Made by a program: the position numbers and the translations under genes | The notes under the pieces: model-generated | Databases searched by the model: none | The model's input: only the letters and a program-made list of their open reading frames with translations | Told to the model about the DNA's origin: nothing | Shown here: positions 18,618-25,913 of the stretch, piece after piece | How positions within the stretch are numbered: the stretch's first letter is position 1 | Layout of the letters: every line of letters starts with the position of its first letter | NCBI GenBank assembly: GCA_020523885.1 | Contig: JAJAPY010000001.1 | Span: forward strand, 124,001-188,000 | Length of the DNA stretch: 64,000 bases | Direction of reading: 5' to 3' | Source of the DNA: Candidatus Liberimonas magnetica | GTDB lineage: Bacteria; Elusimicrobiota; Endomicrobiia; Endomicrobiales; JAFGIL01

Positions 18618-20783
18618 ATGACTAACGCATTTTTGGAACAACTTAACAAGGAGCAGCAGGATGCGGTGCTCCATATAAACGGGCCGCTGATAATATTTGC
18701 AGGAGCAGGCACTGGAAAGACCCGCGTCATCACTTACCGTATAGCCCACATGCTCAATCAGGGGATATCGCCTTATCACATCCTGGCAGTTACTTTTACC
18801 AATAAAGCAGCCGAAGAGATGAGGAAAAGGGTAGACAACCTGGTACCTTCGCTCGGCAAAGCCGTGTGGGTCTCAACTTTCCATTCTTTCTGCGCTCATT
18901 TTTTAAGGGTAGAAGCAAAAAATATCGGGCTTGACCCTCAGTTCCTGATCTATGACGATACTGACCAGAAGAACGTTATAAAGAAGTGCATAGAAGAGCT
19001 TATCCTTGACGACAAAAAGTATAAACCTGCAAGGATATTAGAGATAATATCCAGGGCAAAGGACGACATGCTTGACGCTGACTCCTTTGAAATACATGCA
19101 CAGACATCCGCTGACACTTTCAGGCAGATTGTGGCGACGGTTTACAAGCTTTATCAAAACAAACTTAAAGAGGCAAGCGCTCTTGATTTCGGTGACCTGC
19201 TCTTGTCTACGGTAGAGGCTTTGCGTGATGACGAGCGGTTAAGGCAGAAATATCAGGAGAGGTTCACCCATGTCCTGGTAGACGAGTACCAGGACACCAA
19301 CCACGCCCAGTACCTCCTTACAAAATATATCTCGGCAAAACACAAGAACCTTTGTGTTGTAGGCGATGACGACCAGTCTATCTACTCCTGGCGCGGCGCA
19401 GACGTAAGGAACATCCTTGAATTTGAAAATGATTATCCTGAGTGTAAGATGATAAAACTCGAAGAGAATTACCGCTCTGTATCTAATATACTGGATTCCG
19501 CCTGGAACGTAATAAAAAACAACGAGAAACGCGTAGATAAAAAACTTTGGACGAGCAAAAAAGAGGGCAATGATGTTAAGCTTTATGAATCAGCTACAGC
19601 TATCGAAGAAGCCCAGAGCGTTGTAAGCAGGATAGAGTACCTGAAAAATAACAAGAATGAAAAATTCAATGATTTTGCGGTCTTTTACCGCACTAACGCC
19701 CAGTCAAGAGTCCTTGAAGACGCTTTCAGGCGTGCAGGCATACCTTATGCCATAGTCGGCTCCGTGCGGTTTTACGACAGGCAGGAAATAAAAGACTTGA
19801 TGGCCTACCTCAGGCTTCTCCATAACCCGAACGACAACATCAGTTTTGCAAGGATAATAAATGTGCCTAAAAGAGGAATCGGTAAAACTGCCTTTAAATC
19901 GATAGAGCAGGCCTCAAAAGATAAAGGTGTTTCTCTCTGGTATGCTCTTGAGCACATGAGCTCGATTGAAGCGACTCCTTCTGCAAGAAAATCTATCCTT
20001 GAATTCAAAGAAATGATATATCAGCTGAGGCTTTCAAAAAACAATCTGACTATAAGACAGATAACTGAAAAAATAATCGAAAAAACAGGTTATTTAAAAG
20101 AACTTGAGGCTGAAGACACACCTGAGGCACAGAACAGGATCGAGAACATATACGAACTCTTGACCGCGATAGGCGAGTTTGAAGCACGCTCGCCCGATAA
20201 ATCCTTATCCGGTTATTTGACCCAGGTATCGCTTGTAAATGATATAGACGAGTGGAAGGATACTTTCGATAAGGTAACTCTGATGACGCTCCATCTTGCT
20301 AAAGGTTTGGAGTTCAGGACGGTTTTTATCACCGGGCTTGAAGAGGGGCTTGTTCCTATAGGCGAATCTGCCTTTGATATGGATGAACTCGAAGAAGAAA
20401 GAAGGCTTATGTATGTCGGAATGACAAGGGCAAAAGAAGACCTTTATTTAAGCTGGGCACAGGAGAGGACGGTTTTCGGCAAAACCCGCTGGAACATGAG
20501 GTCACGGTTCATTGACGAGGCAAAAGTATTTATAGAAGAAAGAGCAAGCATGCCTGAAATAAAAAGAAACGTTTCATCCTATAGCCCTGAGCCCGCTCCT
20601 ACCAAGGCTAATTCCGGGCCGTTCCAGCTTGAATCCCGTGTAAAACACGAAAAATTCGGCCTGGGGAGGATCATAGATAAATCCGGTTCAGGAGACGATT
20701 TAAAAGTTGTTGTTTTATTTGATACAGGGCAGTGGAAGAAACTTGTAGTAAAGTATGCCAACCTTGAAGAATTAACAGATTAA
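18618..20783 (+). CDS. pcrA: UvrD/PcrA-type superfamily 1 DNA helicase
   Basis: A 721-residue 3'-5' helicase used in repair and in clearing replication conflicts. Visible motifs are FAGAGTGKTRVI (Walker A), TFTNKAAEEM (Ia), VDEYQDTNHAQY (II), VGDDDQSIYSWRGA (III), YRSVSNIL (IV), LMTLHLAKGLEF (V) and RRLMYVGMTRAK (VI). The C-terminus (aa ~650-721, HEKFGLGRIIDKSG) is the Tudor-like module typical of PcrA. The length is normal. Initiation appears leaderless or nearly so. Monocistronic, convergent with argA. Confidence 0.95.
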   Translation: MTNAFLEQLNKEQQDAVLHINGPLIIFAGAGTGKTRVITYRIAHMLNQGISPYHILAVTFTNKAAEEMRKRVDNLVPSLGKAVWVSTFHSFCAHFLRVEAKNIGLDPQFLIYDDTDQKNVIKKCIEELILDDKKYKPARILEIISRAKDDMLDADSFEIHAQTSADTFRQIVATVYKLYQNKLKEASALDFGDLLLSTVEALRDDERLRQKYQERFTHVLVDEYQDTNHAQYLLTKYISAKHKNLCVVGDDDQSIYSWRGADVRNILEFENDYPECKMIKLEENYRSVSNILDSAWNVIKNNEKRVDKKLWTSKKEGNDVKLYESATAIEEAQSVVSRIEYLKNNKNEKFNDFAVFYRTNAQSRVLEDAFRRAGIPYAIVGSVRFYDRQEIKDLMAYLRLLHNPNDNISFARIINVPKRGIGKTAFKSIEQASKDKGVSLWYALEHMSSIEATPSARKSILEFKEMIYQLRLSKNNLTIRQITEKIIEKTGYLKELEAEDTPEAQNRIENIYELLTAIGEFEARSPDKSLSGYLTQVSLVNDIDEWKDTFDKVTLMTLHLAKGLEFRTVFITGLEEGLVPIGESAFDMDELEEERRLMYVGMTRAKEDLYLSWAQERTVFGKTRWNMRSRFIDEAKVFIEERASMPEIKRNVSSYSPEPAPTKANSGPFQLESRVKHEKFGLGRIIDKSGSGDDLKVVVLFDTGQWKKLVVKYANLEELTD

Positions 20784-20784
20784 A

Positions 20785-20870
20785 CCAGCTATAAGTTATA
20801 AGAAAAGGCAACTGCATTTAATGGTTTTGATTTTTCTTAAAGCTTATAGCTTAAAACTTATAGCTTATAA
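20785..20870. repeat. Word-iterated inverted repeat (GCTATAAG type) between pcrA and argA
   Basis: The left arm GCTATAAGTTATAAGAAAA (from 20788) is inverse to the right arm, in which CTTATAGC and ACTTATAGC words are iterated (20834-20870). The stop codon of argA (20865-20867) is part of the right arm. It may also act as a weak bidirectional terminator between the convergent genes. Confidence 0.7.
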
Positions 20871-21317
20871 CTGCCTTGCGAGCGGGACTTCGCCGCAGTC
20901 CGGGAAAAAAGGGCACCTGACGCATTCACCCCAGATCTTATGAGGCAGCTCTTCCCTTGCTATTTTCTTATAACCTATTTTTTCAAAAAAGTTAGGCACA
21001 AAGGTAAGGCAGAATACCCTGTTTACTCCGAGGTTCTTTGAGATCTTATGGCATTCTGACACCAGTTTTGACCCGAGCCCTTTTTTATGGAATTTCTCGT
21101 CAACAGCCAGGGCCTTTACCTCTGAGAGGTCTTCCCAGGATACATGCAAAGCGCAGCAGCCGGCTATTTTGCCTTTTTCCTCGGCTACTACGAACTCCTG
21201 GATATTCTCATAAATTTCGCTTAACGGCCTTGCCAGCATCTCTCTTTTTTGCGCGAAATGATTTATCAAGGCATGTATAGCTTTCACATCTCTTACTTTG
21301 GCTTTCCGTATTTTCAT
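20865..21317 (-). CDS. argA: Short N-acetylglutamate synthase (ArgA-like GNAT)
   Basis: A 150-residue GNAT acetyltransferase of the short ArgA group, which lacks the amino-acid-kinase domain. LAVDEKFHKKGLGSKLV is the acetyl-CoA loop. The family-specific C-terminus HKIWGECVRCPFFPDC carries four cysteines. It would make N-acetylglutamate for arginine synthesis. A GGAG ribosome site lies six bases before the ATG. The stop codon is donated by the repeat at 20785-20870. No other arginine genes are in view. Confidence 0.85.
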   Translation of the reverse strand: MKIRKAKVRDVKAIHALINHFAQKREMLARPLSEIYENIQEFVVAEEKGKIAGCCALHVSWEDLSEVKALAVDEKFHKKGLGSKLVSECHKISKNLGVNRVFCLTFVPNFFEKIGYKKIAREELPHKIWGECVRCPFFPDCGEVPLARQL

Positions 21318-21334
21318 TTTAACTCCATTTTATA

Positions 21335-21461
21335 TGCTTATTGAGAGTCCTTGAGAGCCACCTTTTGCCGGAGCAAGCTATATAGTAACTTCGAGATTGC
21401 TTCGCCTTCGGCTCGCAAAGACGGCTTTATTGTGCTCAATGTTGAATTATGTCAATAAGCA
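21335..21461. repeat. MITE-like element with 10-bp terminal inverted repeats
   Basis: TGCTTATTGA (21335-21344) and TCAATAAGCA (21452-21461) are perfect inverted ends of a 127-base stretch between argA and korC. Inside is CGAGATTGCTTCGCC plus GCTCGCAAAGAC, the inverse of the GCAATCTCG core seen at 16780-16873. No ORF is present. It could also insulate argA from the kor operon. Confidence 0.65.
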
Positions 21462-21462
21462 T

Positions 21463-22011
21463 TTATTTAAAGTTGTATCCCAATTCCAATGCTGCCTGAT
21501 TGGCTTTTATTAGTTCTGGTTTATCCGGAAAGGCTTTTTCGCAGGCTTTTTTTGCGCTGTTTAAGCTAAGGATATTTTTTGACCTTAAAAACACACCCAG
21601 AGTTATCATATTTGCCGTCCTTACATTTTTAATCTGTTTATCAGCAAGCTCGGTTGCCGGGATAGGTTTTACAGTTACATCCGGTATATTTGGTTTTTTA
21701 CAAACCAGAGAAGAATTATATATTATCATAGAACCATTTTTCATCTTCGGAAGAAATTTGTTTAAAGACTGTTCATTTAAAGCTATCAGGGTTGATGGGT
21801 TTACAAAAACAGGAGACCCTATCTCCTCGTCGGATATGATAACGGATGAATTAGCCGTACCGCCGCGCATCTCTGCGCCGTAGGACGGGAACCAGGTGGT
21901 ATGTTTGTCTTCTTCAAGTGCAGCCTGGGCAAGTATCATGCCTGTAAGAAGGACCCCCTGCCCGCCAAAACCAGCAATGATTATTTCTTCAGAAATCATA
22001 TTTTCTTTCAT
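21463..22011 (-). CDS. korC: 2-oxoacid:ferredoxin oxidoreductase, gamma subunit
   Basis: About 182 residues. IIIAGFGGQGVLLTGMIL is the diagnostic N-terminal loop, and FPSYGAEMRGGTANSSV is the second conserved block. It pairs with KorA and KorB in CoA-dependent oxidation or reductive synthesis of a 2-oxoacid, probably 2-oxoglutarate, using ferredoxin. I start at the ATG at 22011, one base after the korB stop. A start at 22038 would add nine residues inside korB. It is the last gene of the kor operon. Confidence 0.9.
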   Translation of the reverse strand: MKENMISEEIIIAGFGGQGVLLTGMILAQAALEEDKHTTWFPSYGAEMRGGTANSSVIISDEEIGSPVFVNPSTLIALNEQSLNKFLPKMKNGSMIIYNSSLVCKKPNIPDVTVKPIPATELADKQIKNVRTANMITLGVFLRSKNILSLNSAKKACEKAFPDKPELIKANQAALELGYNFK

Positions 22012-22012
22012 T

Positions 22013-22750
22013 TTATTGTTTATCTTTATAAATGCCAAGTGGGAATGTTTTTAAAAATACTTCATCTATCCACTTGATAGATTCGTTTGGTGTCATTGCC
22101 CAGTTGACAGGGCACATGGAAAGGACTTCAACCAAGGAAAACCCTTTATTATTTATCTGGTTCTGAAAAGCTTTCTTTATCGCCTTCTTAGCCTTGATTA
22201 TATTTTTAGGGTTATTAACAGCAACTCTTTCAAGGTATGCCGCACCCTGTGTCTGAGACAAGAGTTCGCAGACCTTCAAAGGGGGGCCGTCTCTTTTAAG
22301 ATCTCTTCCTGCGGGAGTGGTAGCCGTTTTCTGGCCAAGAAGGGTGGTCGGCGCCATTTGGCCGCCGGTCATTCCGTAGATAGCGTTGTTTACGAAAATA
22401 ACAGTTATATTTTCACCCCTGTTCGCCGCATGTACTGTTTCGGCGGTGCCGATAGCTGCCAGGTCTCCGTCACCCTGATAGGTGAATACAACTCTGTCCG
22501 GCAACACCCTTTTTATCCCGGTTGCAACCGCAGGAGGCCTGCCGTGAGGCGCTTCTGTGACGTCAACATTGAAATAATCGTAAGCGAATACAGCACAGCC
22601 TACAGGAGCGATACCTATGGTTTTTTCTCTTACCCCAAGCTCATCTATAACTTCTGCCACAAGCCTGTGGATTATCCCGTGCCCGCAGCCGGGGCAGTAT
22701 AAATGCTCATTTGATTTAAGCGATAAAGGACGGCTTAATATACTTTTCAT
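22013..22750 (-). CDS. korB: 2-oxoacid:ferredoxin oxidoreductase, beta (TPP-binding) subunit
   Basis: 245 residues. CPGCGHGI is the cluster/TPP-associated motif at the N-terminus, and [13 protein letters not shown] with [14 protein letters not shown] is the thiamine-pyrophosphate-Mg motif. [12 protein letters not shown] and TATTPAGRD are typical of KorB rather than of pyruvate oxidoreductase. The gene follows korA after a 97-base junction filled by a word-iterated inverted repeat, which is unusual for a tightly coupled operon. The ATG lies directly after the repeat, in the sequence CAGTTATATG. Confidence 0.93.
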   Translation of the reverse strand: MKSILSRPLSLKSNEHLYCPGCGHGIIHRLVAEVIDELGVREKTIGIAPVGCAVFAYDYFNVDVTEAPHGRPPAVATGIKRVLPDRVVFTYQGDGDLAAIGTAETVHAANRGENITVIFVNNAIYGMTGGQMAPTTLLGQKTATTPAGRDLKRDGPPLKVCELLSQTQGAAYLERVAVNNPKNIIKAKKAIKKAFQNQINNKGFSLVEVLSMCPVNWAMTPNESIKWIDEVFLKTFPLGIYKDKQ

Positions 22751-22761
22751 ATAACTGATTT

Positions 22762-22861
22762 AATGCAAAATGCAAATTGCAAAATAAAAAATGAAAAATA
22801 AAGATTATTATTAAGGTTTTAAATTTGCATTTTGCACTTTGCAATTTTCATTTTGCAATTG
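22762..22861. repeat. Word-iterated inverted repeat (TGCAAAA type), empty copy between korA and korB
   Basis: The left arm AATGCAAAATGCAAATTGC (from 22762) is inverse to the right arm TTTGCATTTTGCACTTTGCA (about 22824-22843) and beyond. Only about 25 AT-rich bases lie between the arms. The korA stop codon (22848-22850) is inside the right arm. The structure matches the pair that flanks the four-helix-bundle gene at 23922-24379, and both end at a CAGTTAT-ATG start context. Confidence 0.8.
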
Positions 22862-23912
22862 TTTTTATCTCTTGAAGCACTTCCTGTTCATTGACAAGCC
22901 CGCCGCCGGGCCTGCCTAAAAACTCAACCGGGCACTTACCGTTTACGGCAAGACGGACATCTTCAACCATCTGGCCCAGGTTCATTTCTACAACCAGAAA
23001 CTTTCTTCCGGGTTTTGCATTATCAGCTATTACTTTTTCAGGGAACGGCCAGAGCGTTATGGGCCGTATTAAGCCGGCTTTTATTCCCTGCTCTCTTGCT
23101 TTTCTTGCTGCGACCTTTGCGACCCTTGCAGCTATACCGAAAGCAACGAGTATTATATCCGCATCTTCAATGTTTTCAGACTCATATCTAACTTCATTTT
23201 TTTTAATACTATTATACTTTTCATTAAGCTTCCAATTAAGCTTTTCAAGTGCTCCATCGTCCATTAAAAGCGACCTGTGAAACCTCGGAGGCCTGCCTTT
23301 TGCCCCGGTCAAAGCCCAAGCTATTTGTTGTTGGTCTTTACTGGTTACTGGTTTCTGGTCACTGGTCACTATGGTTACCGGTTCCATCATCTGGCCTACT
23401 ACACCGTCTGCAAGGATTAAGACCGGGTTCCTGTATTTAAAGGCAAGGCCGAAGGACATATTTGCAAAATCATACATTTCCTGTACTGTTGACGGCGCAA
23501 GGACTAGCATCCTGTAGTCTCCGTGGCCGCCGCCTTTTGTGCTCTGGAAATAGTCGCCCTGAGAACCAGCAATATTGCCCAGGCCCGGACCGCCGCGCTG
23601 GACATTGACTATTAAAGCCGGAAGCTCGCATCCCACCAGGTACGATATGCCTTCCTGTTTTAAGGATATCCCGGGCGAAGAAGAGGAAGTCATGGCAAGG
23701 GCGCCTGTACCTGCAGCACCGAGCACCATGTTTATAGCAGCAAGCTCGGACTCTGCCTGCAAAAACACGCGGCCAAGCTCAGTCATTCTTTTTGACATGT
23801 GAGCAGGTACCTCGTTTTGCGGCGTAATAGGATAGCCGAAATAGGCCTGGCATCCTGCCGCGATAGCCCCTTCGCATAAGGCTATGTTTCCTTTTAATAA
23901 TATCTTATTCAT
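22848..23912 (-). CDS. korA: 2-oxoacid:ferredoxin oxidoreductase, alpha subunit
   Basis: About 354 residues, the KorA subunit holding the pyrimidine and transketolase-like domains. NIALCEGAIAAGCQAYFGYP opens it, and GAAGTGALAMTSSSSPGISL and the C-terminal FLGRPGGGLVNEQEV are diagnostic. I start at MNKILLKGN (23912). The frame continues ten codons upstream to 23942, but those codons translate the TGCAAAA word repeat. Residues encoded at 23334-23383 (TSDQKPVTSKDQQQ) also come from an iterated word sequence inserted in frame between the VVGQMMEPV and WALTGAKGRPPR blocks. The C-terminal IAK-stop lies in a third repeat. Confidence 0.93.
   Translation of the reverse strand: MNKILLKGNIALCEGAIAAGCQAYFGYPITPQNEVPAHMSKRMTELGRVFLQAESELAAINMVLGAAGTGALAMTSSSSPGISLKQEGISYLVGCELPALIVNVQRGGPGLGNIAGSQGDYFQSTKGGGHGDYRMLVLAPSTVQEMYDFANMSFGLAFKYRNPVLILADGVVGQMMEPVTIVTSDQKPVTSKDQQQIAWALTGAKGRPPRFHRSLLMDDGALEKLNWKLNEKYNSIKKNEVRYESENIEDADIILVAFGIAARVAKVAARKAREQGIKAGLIRPITLWPFPEKVIADNAKPGRKFLVVEMNLGQMVEDVRLAVNGKCPVEFLGRPGGGLVNEQEVLQEIKTIAK
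23334..23383. repeat. In-frame word-iterated insertion (ACTGGTTACTGGT type) within korA
   Basis: ACTGGTTACTGG, TTTCTGGTCACTGGTCACT and TGGTTACCGGTT are variants of one 7-8 base word. On the coding strand they translate to TIVTSDQKPVTSKDQQQ, a polar stretch in a linker of KorA. There is no frame disruption. Confidence 0.65.
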
Positions 23913-23921
23913 AACTGACTC

Positions 23922-23958
23922 AATGCAAACTGCAAAATGCAAATTGAAAATTGAAAAA
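23922..23958. repeat. Word-iterated arm (TGCAAAA type) left of the four-helix-bundle gene
   Basis: AATGCAAACTGCAAAATGC, then AAATTGAAAATTGAAAA: degenerate iterations of one word. It lies between the restored stop of the four-helix-bundle frame (23959-23961) and the korA start, and is inverse to the arm at 24346-24379. Confidence 0.75.
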
Positions 23959-24013
23959 TTATTTACTTTTCTTTGCTGTTATTATTGATTTTGCAATTAT
24001 TTTGGTTAATTCT

Positions 24014-24310
24014 TCACATTCTTTTATTTAATGTTAAAATGCTTAAATTCTTTACTAAATTCGTTCTTTCAATTAGTTTTAGACAATACGTAGTTTCTCT
24101 TAATTCTTTAAGGACTATTTGCATCTTGTGAACAAAATCCAAACGGCTTTCAGCGCTGCAAGCCTCTTCATAATTAGCTCCGCTGGATGTTGCTGACCTA
24201 ATAATTTGTTTTCCTATAATCCTTAATTCTACTCTGTCATAAAAGTGAGATGTCAATTTAATTATTTGTGCTGCAAAGTCTAATAATCTTTCAGAAATAT
24301 TATTTTGCAT
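24014..24310 (-). CDS. Four-helix-bundle protein (S23/IVP family), C-terminally frameshifted
   Basis: 98 residues as read. RSATSSGANYEEACSAES and IVLKELRETTYCLKLI are the signature blocks of the family first seen as 23S rRNA intervening-sequence proteins, related to Avd of diversity-generating retroelements. After TLNK the frame runs out in RM-stop. One base fewer in the A4 run (T4 on the + strand, 24022-24025) would let it continue as ECEELTKIIAKSIITAKKSK to a stop at 23959, the expected C-terminus. The gene is therefore a recent frameshift or a sequence error. Its ATG lies in an ATGCAAAAT word. It interrupts korD-korA and is flanked by inverted word arrays. Confidence 0.85.
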   Translation of the reverse strand: MQNNISERLLDFAAQIIKLTSHFYDRVELRIIGKQIIRSATSSGANYEEACSAESRLDFVHKMQIVLKELRETTYCLKLIERTNLVKNLSILTLNKRM

Positions 24311-24345
24311 TTGTTTATCATTCAGCAGTTATTTTTTGTTTAATA

Positions 24346-24379
24346 CTATTTTGCATTTTGCACTTTTCACTTTGCATTA
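24346..24379. repeat. Word-iterated arm (TTTTGCA type) right of the four-helix-bundle gene
   Basis: CTATTTTGCATTTTGCAC followed by TTTTCACTTTGCATT. It is inverse to the arm at 23922-23958. The korD stop codon (24367-24369) is inside this arm, just as the korA stop is inside the equivalent arm at 22848. Confidence 0.75.
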
Positions 24380-24582
24380 TCTTTATGTACTTCTATACAG
24401 ACTTCCGGGCACATCAGGTAGCAGAAACCGCAGCCTGTGCAGCCGTTTTCTGCTATAGGGACAGCCGGATGGTAGCCTTTTTTGTTGAATTCCTTTGAAA
24501 TTATGAGTGATTTTTTAGGGCAGACTTCTATGCAGAGAGTGCAGCCTTTACACCTGTCGGTTTCAATAATTACTTTGCTCAT
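24367..24582 (-). CDS. korD: 2-oxoacid:ferredoxin oxidoreductase, delta (2x[4Fe-4S]) subunit
   Basis: 71 residues with two ferredoxin motifs: C-KGC-TLC-IEVCP and C-TGC-GFC-YLMCP. It is the first gene of korD-korA-korB-korC and passes electrons between the catalytic dimer and free ferredoxin. The last residues NAK and the stop are encoded by the word repeat. The distance to korA is unusually long (454 bases) because of the inserted four-helix-bundle unit. No good ribosome site is seen before the ATG. Confidence 0.9.
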   Translation of the reverse strand: MSKVIIETDRCKGCTLCIEVCPKKSLIISKEFNKKGYHPAVPIAENGCTGCGFCYLMCPEVCIEVHKDNAK

Positions 24583-24624
24583 ATAAAAATATATTACATC
24601 TTTAGAGAGAAAAAGTCAAAAAAT

Positions 24625-25728
24625 TCAGCGCACTGAAATATCCGTCAGGAATTTGGCTTTTAATATGCCTTCATCCCATTCGCCTTGGGGGGTGGAATCC
24701 CAGATAATACCTCCGCCTATCCCCATCTCTCCTTTCCCTCCTTCAAGAAGCAGTGTCCTTATCGGGATATTGAAATAGAAACTCCTGTCCGGAGCTATAA
24801 AACCTATAGCGCCGGTATAGATGTTCCTCTCTTCTGTTTCTATTTCGCGTATGACCTCCATGGCACGTATCTTGGGCGCTCCAGTAACTGAGCCTGAGGG
24901 GAATAAGGAAGCAAAAATATCATAAACTGAGATATTGTTTTTGACCTTTGCTTCAATGCTTGAGGTCATCTGATATAAAGTCTTGTATGATGAGACTTCG
25001 AACAAGCGCGTAACATTTACATCTTCTCCGATCCTGCCCAGGTCGTTCCTTAGAAGGTCTGTTATCATGACATTTTCAGCGCGGTTTTTTAAGTCATATT
25101 TGAGCTGAAAACGCGCGGCAAAGTCAAGCACAGGGTTTTTTCTGCGGGGCCAGGTCCCTTTCATCGGTTTTGTGCTGGTGAGCCTGCCGTTTCTTTTCAT
25201 GAACATCTCCGGCGATAATGACACTACCTTAAAACGGTCAGCTTCGATGTATGCCGGGTACGGCACGGGCTGGTCATGCAGGAGCCTTGAAAAAAGAGAA
25301 GTTTCGCTGCCTTCAAATTGAAATTTCATTTTTATACAATAGGTGATCTGGTACACATCGCCTATTGAAATAAAATCATGGATACGGCGTATATTCTGTT
25401 GGTAATCTTCGTAAGAAAGAGATGTTTTCAGCCCGCTTACTCGGAAAGTACCGGATGCTTTTTTAAGGAAATCCTTTGCTGGTACAGGCCGGCTGTAGCA
25501 CCCCATATAAAGAAGCGGGAATTTATAGGTTTTATCGAGTTTCAGTTTGTCCTCAAAACCGTAGCCTGCCTCATAAGATAAAAATCCCGCGATGTAGTAA
25601 CCTTTGTCAAGCAGGGACTCAAGGGCTTCAAAAGCTCTCTTAAGATCCGAAGGAGTATTGCAGGAAATGACAGCTTTGGGCGAGCTGAAAAGAAGGGGTT
25701 TATTCTCAAATCGTGTGTATACCAGCAT
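24625..25728 (-). CDS. pabB: Aminodeoxychorismate synthase component I-like
   Basis: 367 residues of the chorismate-binding family. STKPMKGTWPRR carries the lysine of the PIKGT-type motif that marks PabB rather than TrpE. LLRNDLGRIG, YQMTSSIEAKV and FPSGSVTGAPKIRAMEVI are the Mg- and chorismate-binding blocks. It lacks about 100 N-terminal residues relative to full PabB, as short PabB forms do. Role: 4-amino-4-deoxychorismate synthesis for folate. No pabA or pabC is in the window. It is preceded by a 185-base gap with hairpin repeats, so it is probably transcribed apart from metXW. Confidence 0.85.
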   Translation of the reverse strand: MLVYTRFENKPLLFSSPKAVISCNTPSDLKRAFEALESLLDKGYYIAGFLSYEAGYGFEDKLKLDKTYKFPLLYMGCYSRPVPAKDFLKKASGTFRVSGLKTSLSYEDYQQNIRRIHDFISIGDVYQITYCIKMKFQFEGSETSLFSRLLHDQPVPYPAYIEADRFKVVSLSPEMFMKRNGRLTSTKPMKGTWPRRKNPVLDFAARFQLKYDLKNRAENVMITDLLRNDLGRIGEDVNVTRLFEVSSYKTLYQMTSSIEAKVKNNISVYDIFASLFPSGSVTGAPKIRAMEVIREIETEERNIYTGAIGFIAPDRSFYFNIPIRTLLLEGGKGEMGIGGGIIWDSTPQGEWDEGILKAKFLTDISVR

Positions 25729-25813
25729 AAGGCATCCATTGGTTCGGCCGGGATGCCCGTTGAGCGCGGGCTAGAACATAGCCTTGAATTTCTTTTATCC
25801 CGCGGCATGGAAT

Positions 25814-25906
25814 CCCCCGTCTTCAGACGGGGGAGGAATGCGTTCGCATTCGTCCCGAGAGGGCGACAGATTTAAGGAGCCTCCGGCTTCAGCCGGAGGG
25901 GTCGCC
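25814..25906. repeat. REP/BIME-like cluster of three hairpins between pabB and metW
   Basis: CCCCCGTCT-TC-AGACGGGGG (25814-25833), GAATGCG-TT-CGCATTC (25836-25851) and CCTCCGGCT-TC-AGCCGGAGG (25880-25899). An outer stem GGCGAC (25862-25867) with GTCGCC (25901-25906) encloses the last hairpin. Such GC-rich paired hairpins in an AT-rich intergenic region resemble REP elements or the ends of IS200/IS605-type elements. No transposase gene is nearby. It may also terminate the metXW transcript. Confidence 0.75.
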
Positions 25907-25913
25907 ACTAAGA

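Noticed and set aside
23913-23942. Ten-codon N-terminal extension of KorA
   Set aside because: It translates the TGCAAAA word repeat and is absent from the KorA pattern. The ATG at 23912 fits.
22762-24379. CRISPR array made of TGCAAAA-type repeats
   Set aside because: The repeats are too short and degenerate, there are no regular spacers and no cas genes.
25542-25808. Minus-strand ORF overlapping the start of pabB
   Set aside because: It reads through the REP-like region and then pabB out of frame, with no similarity to known proteins.
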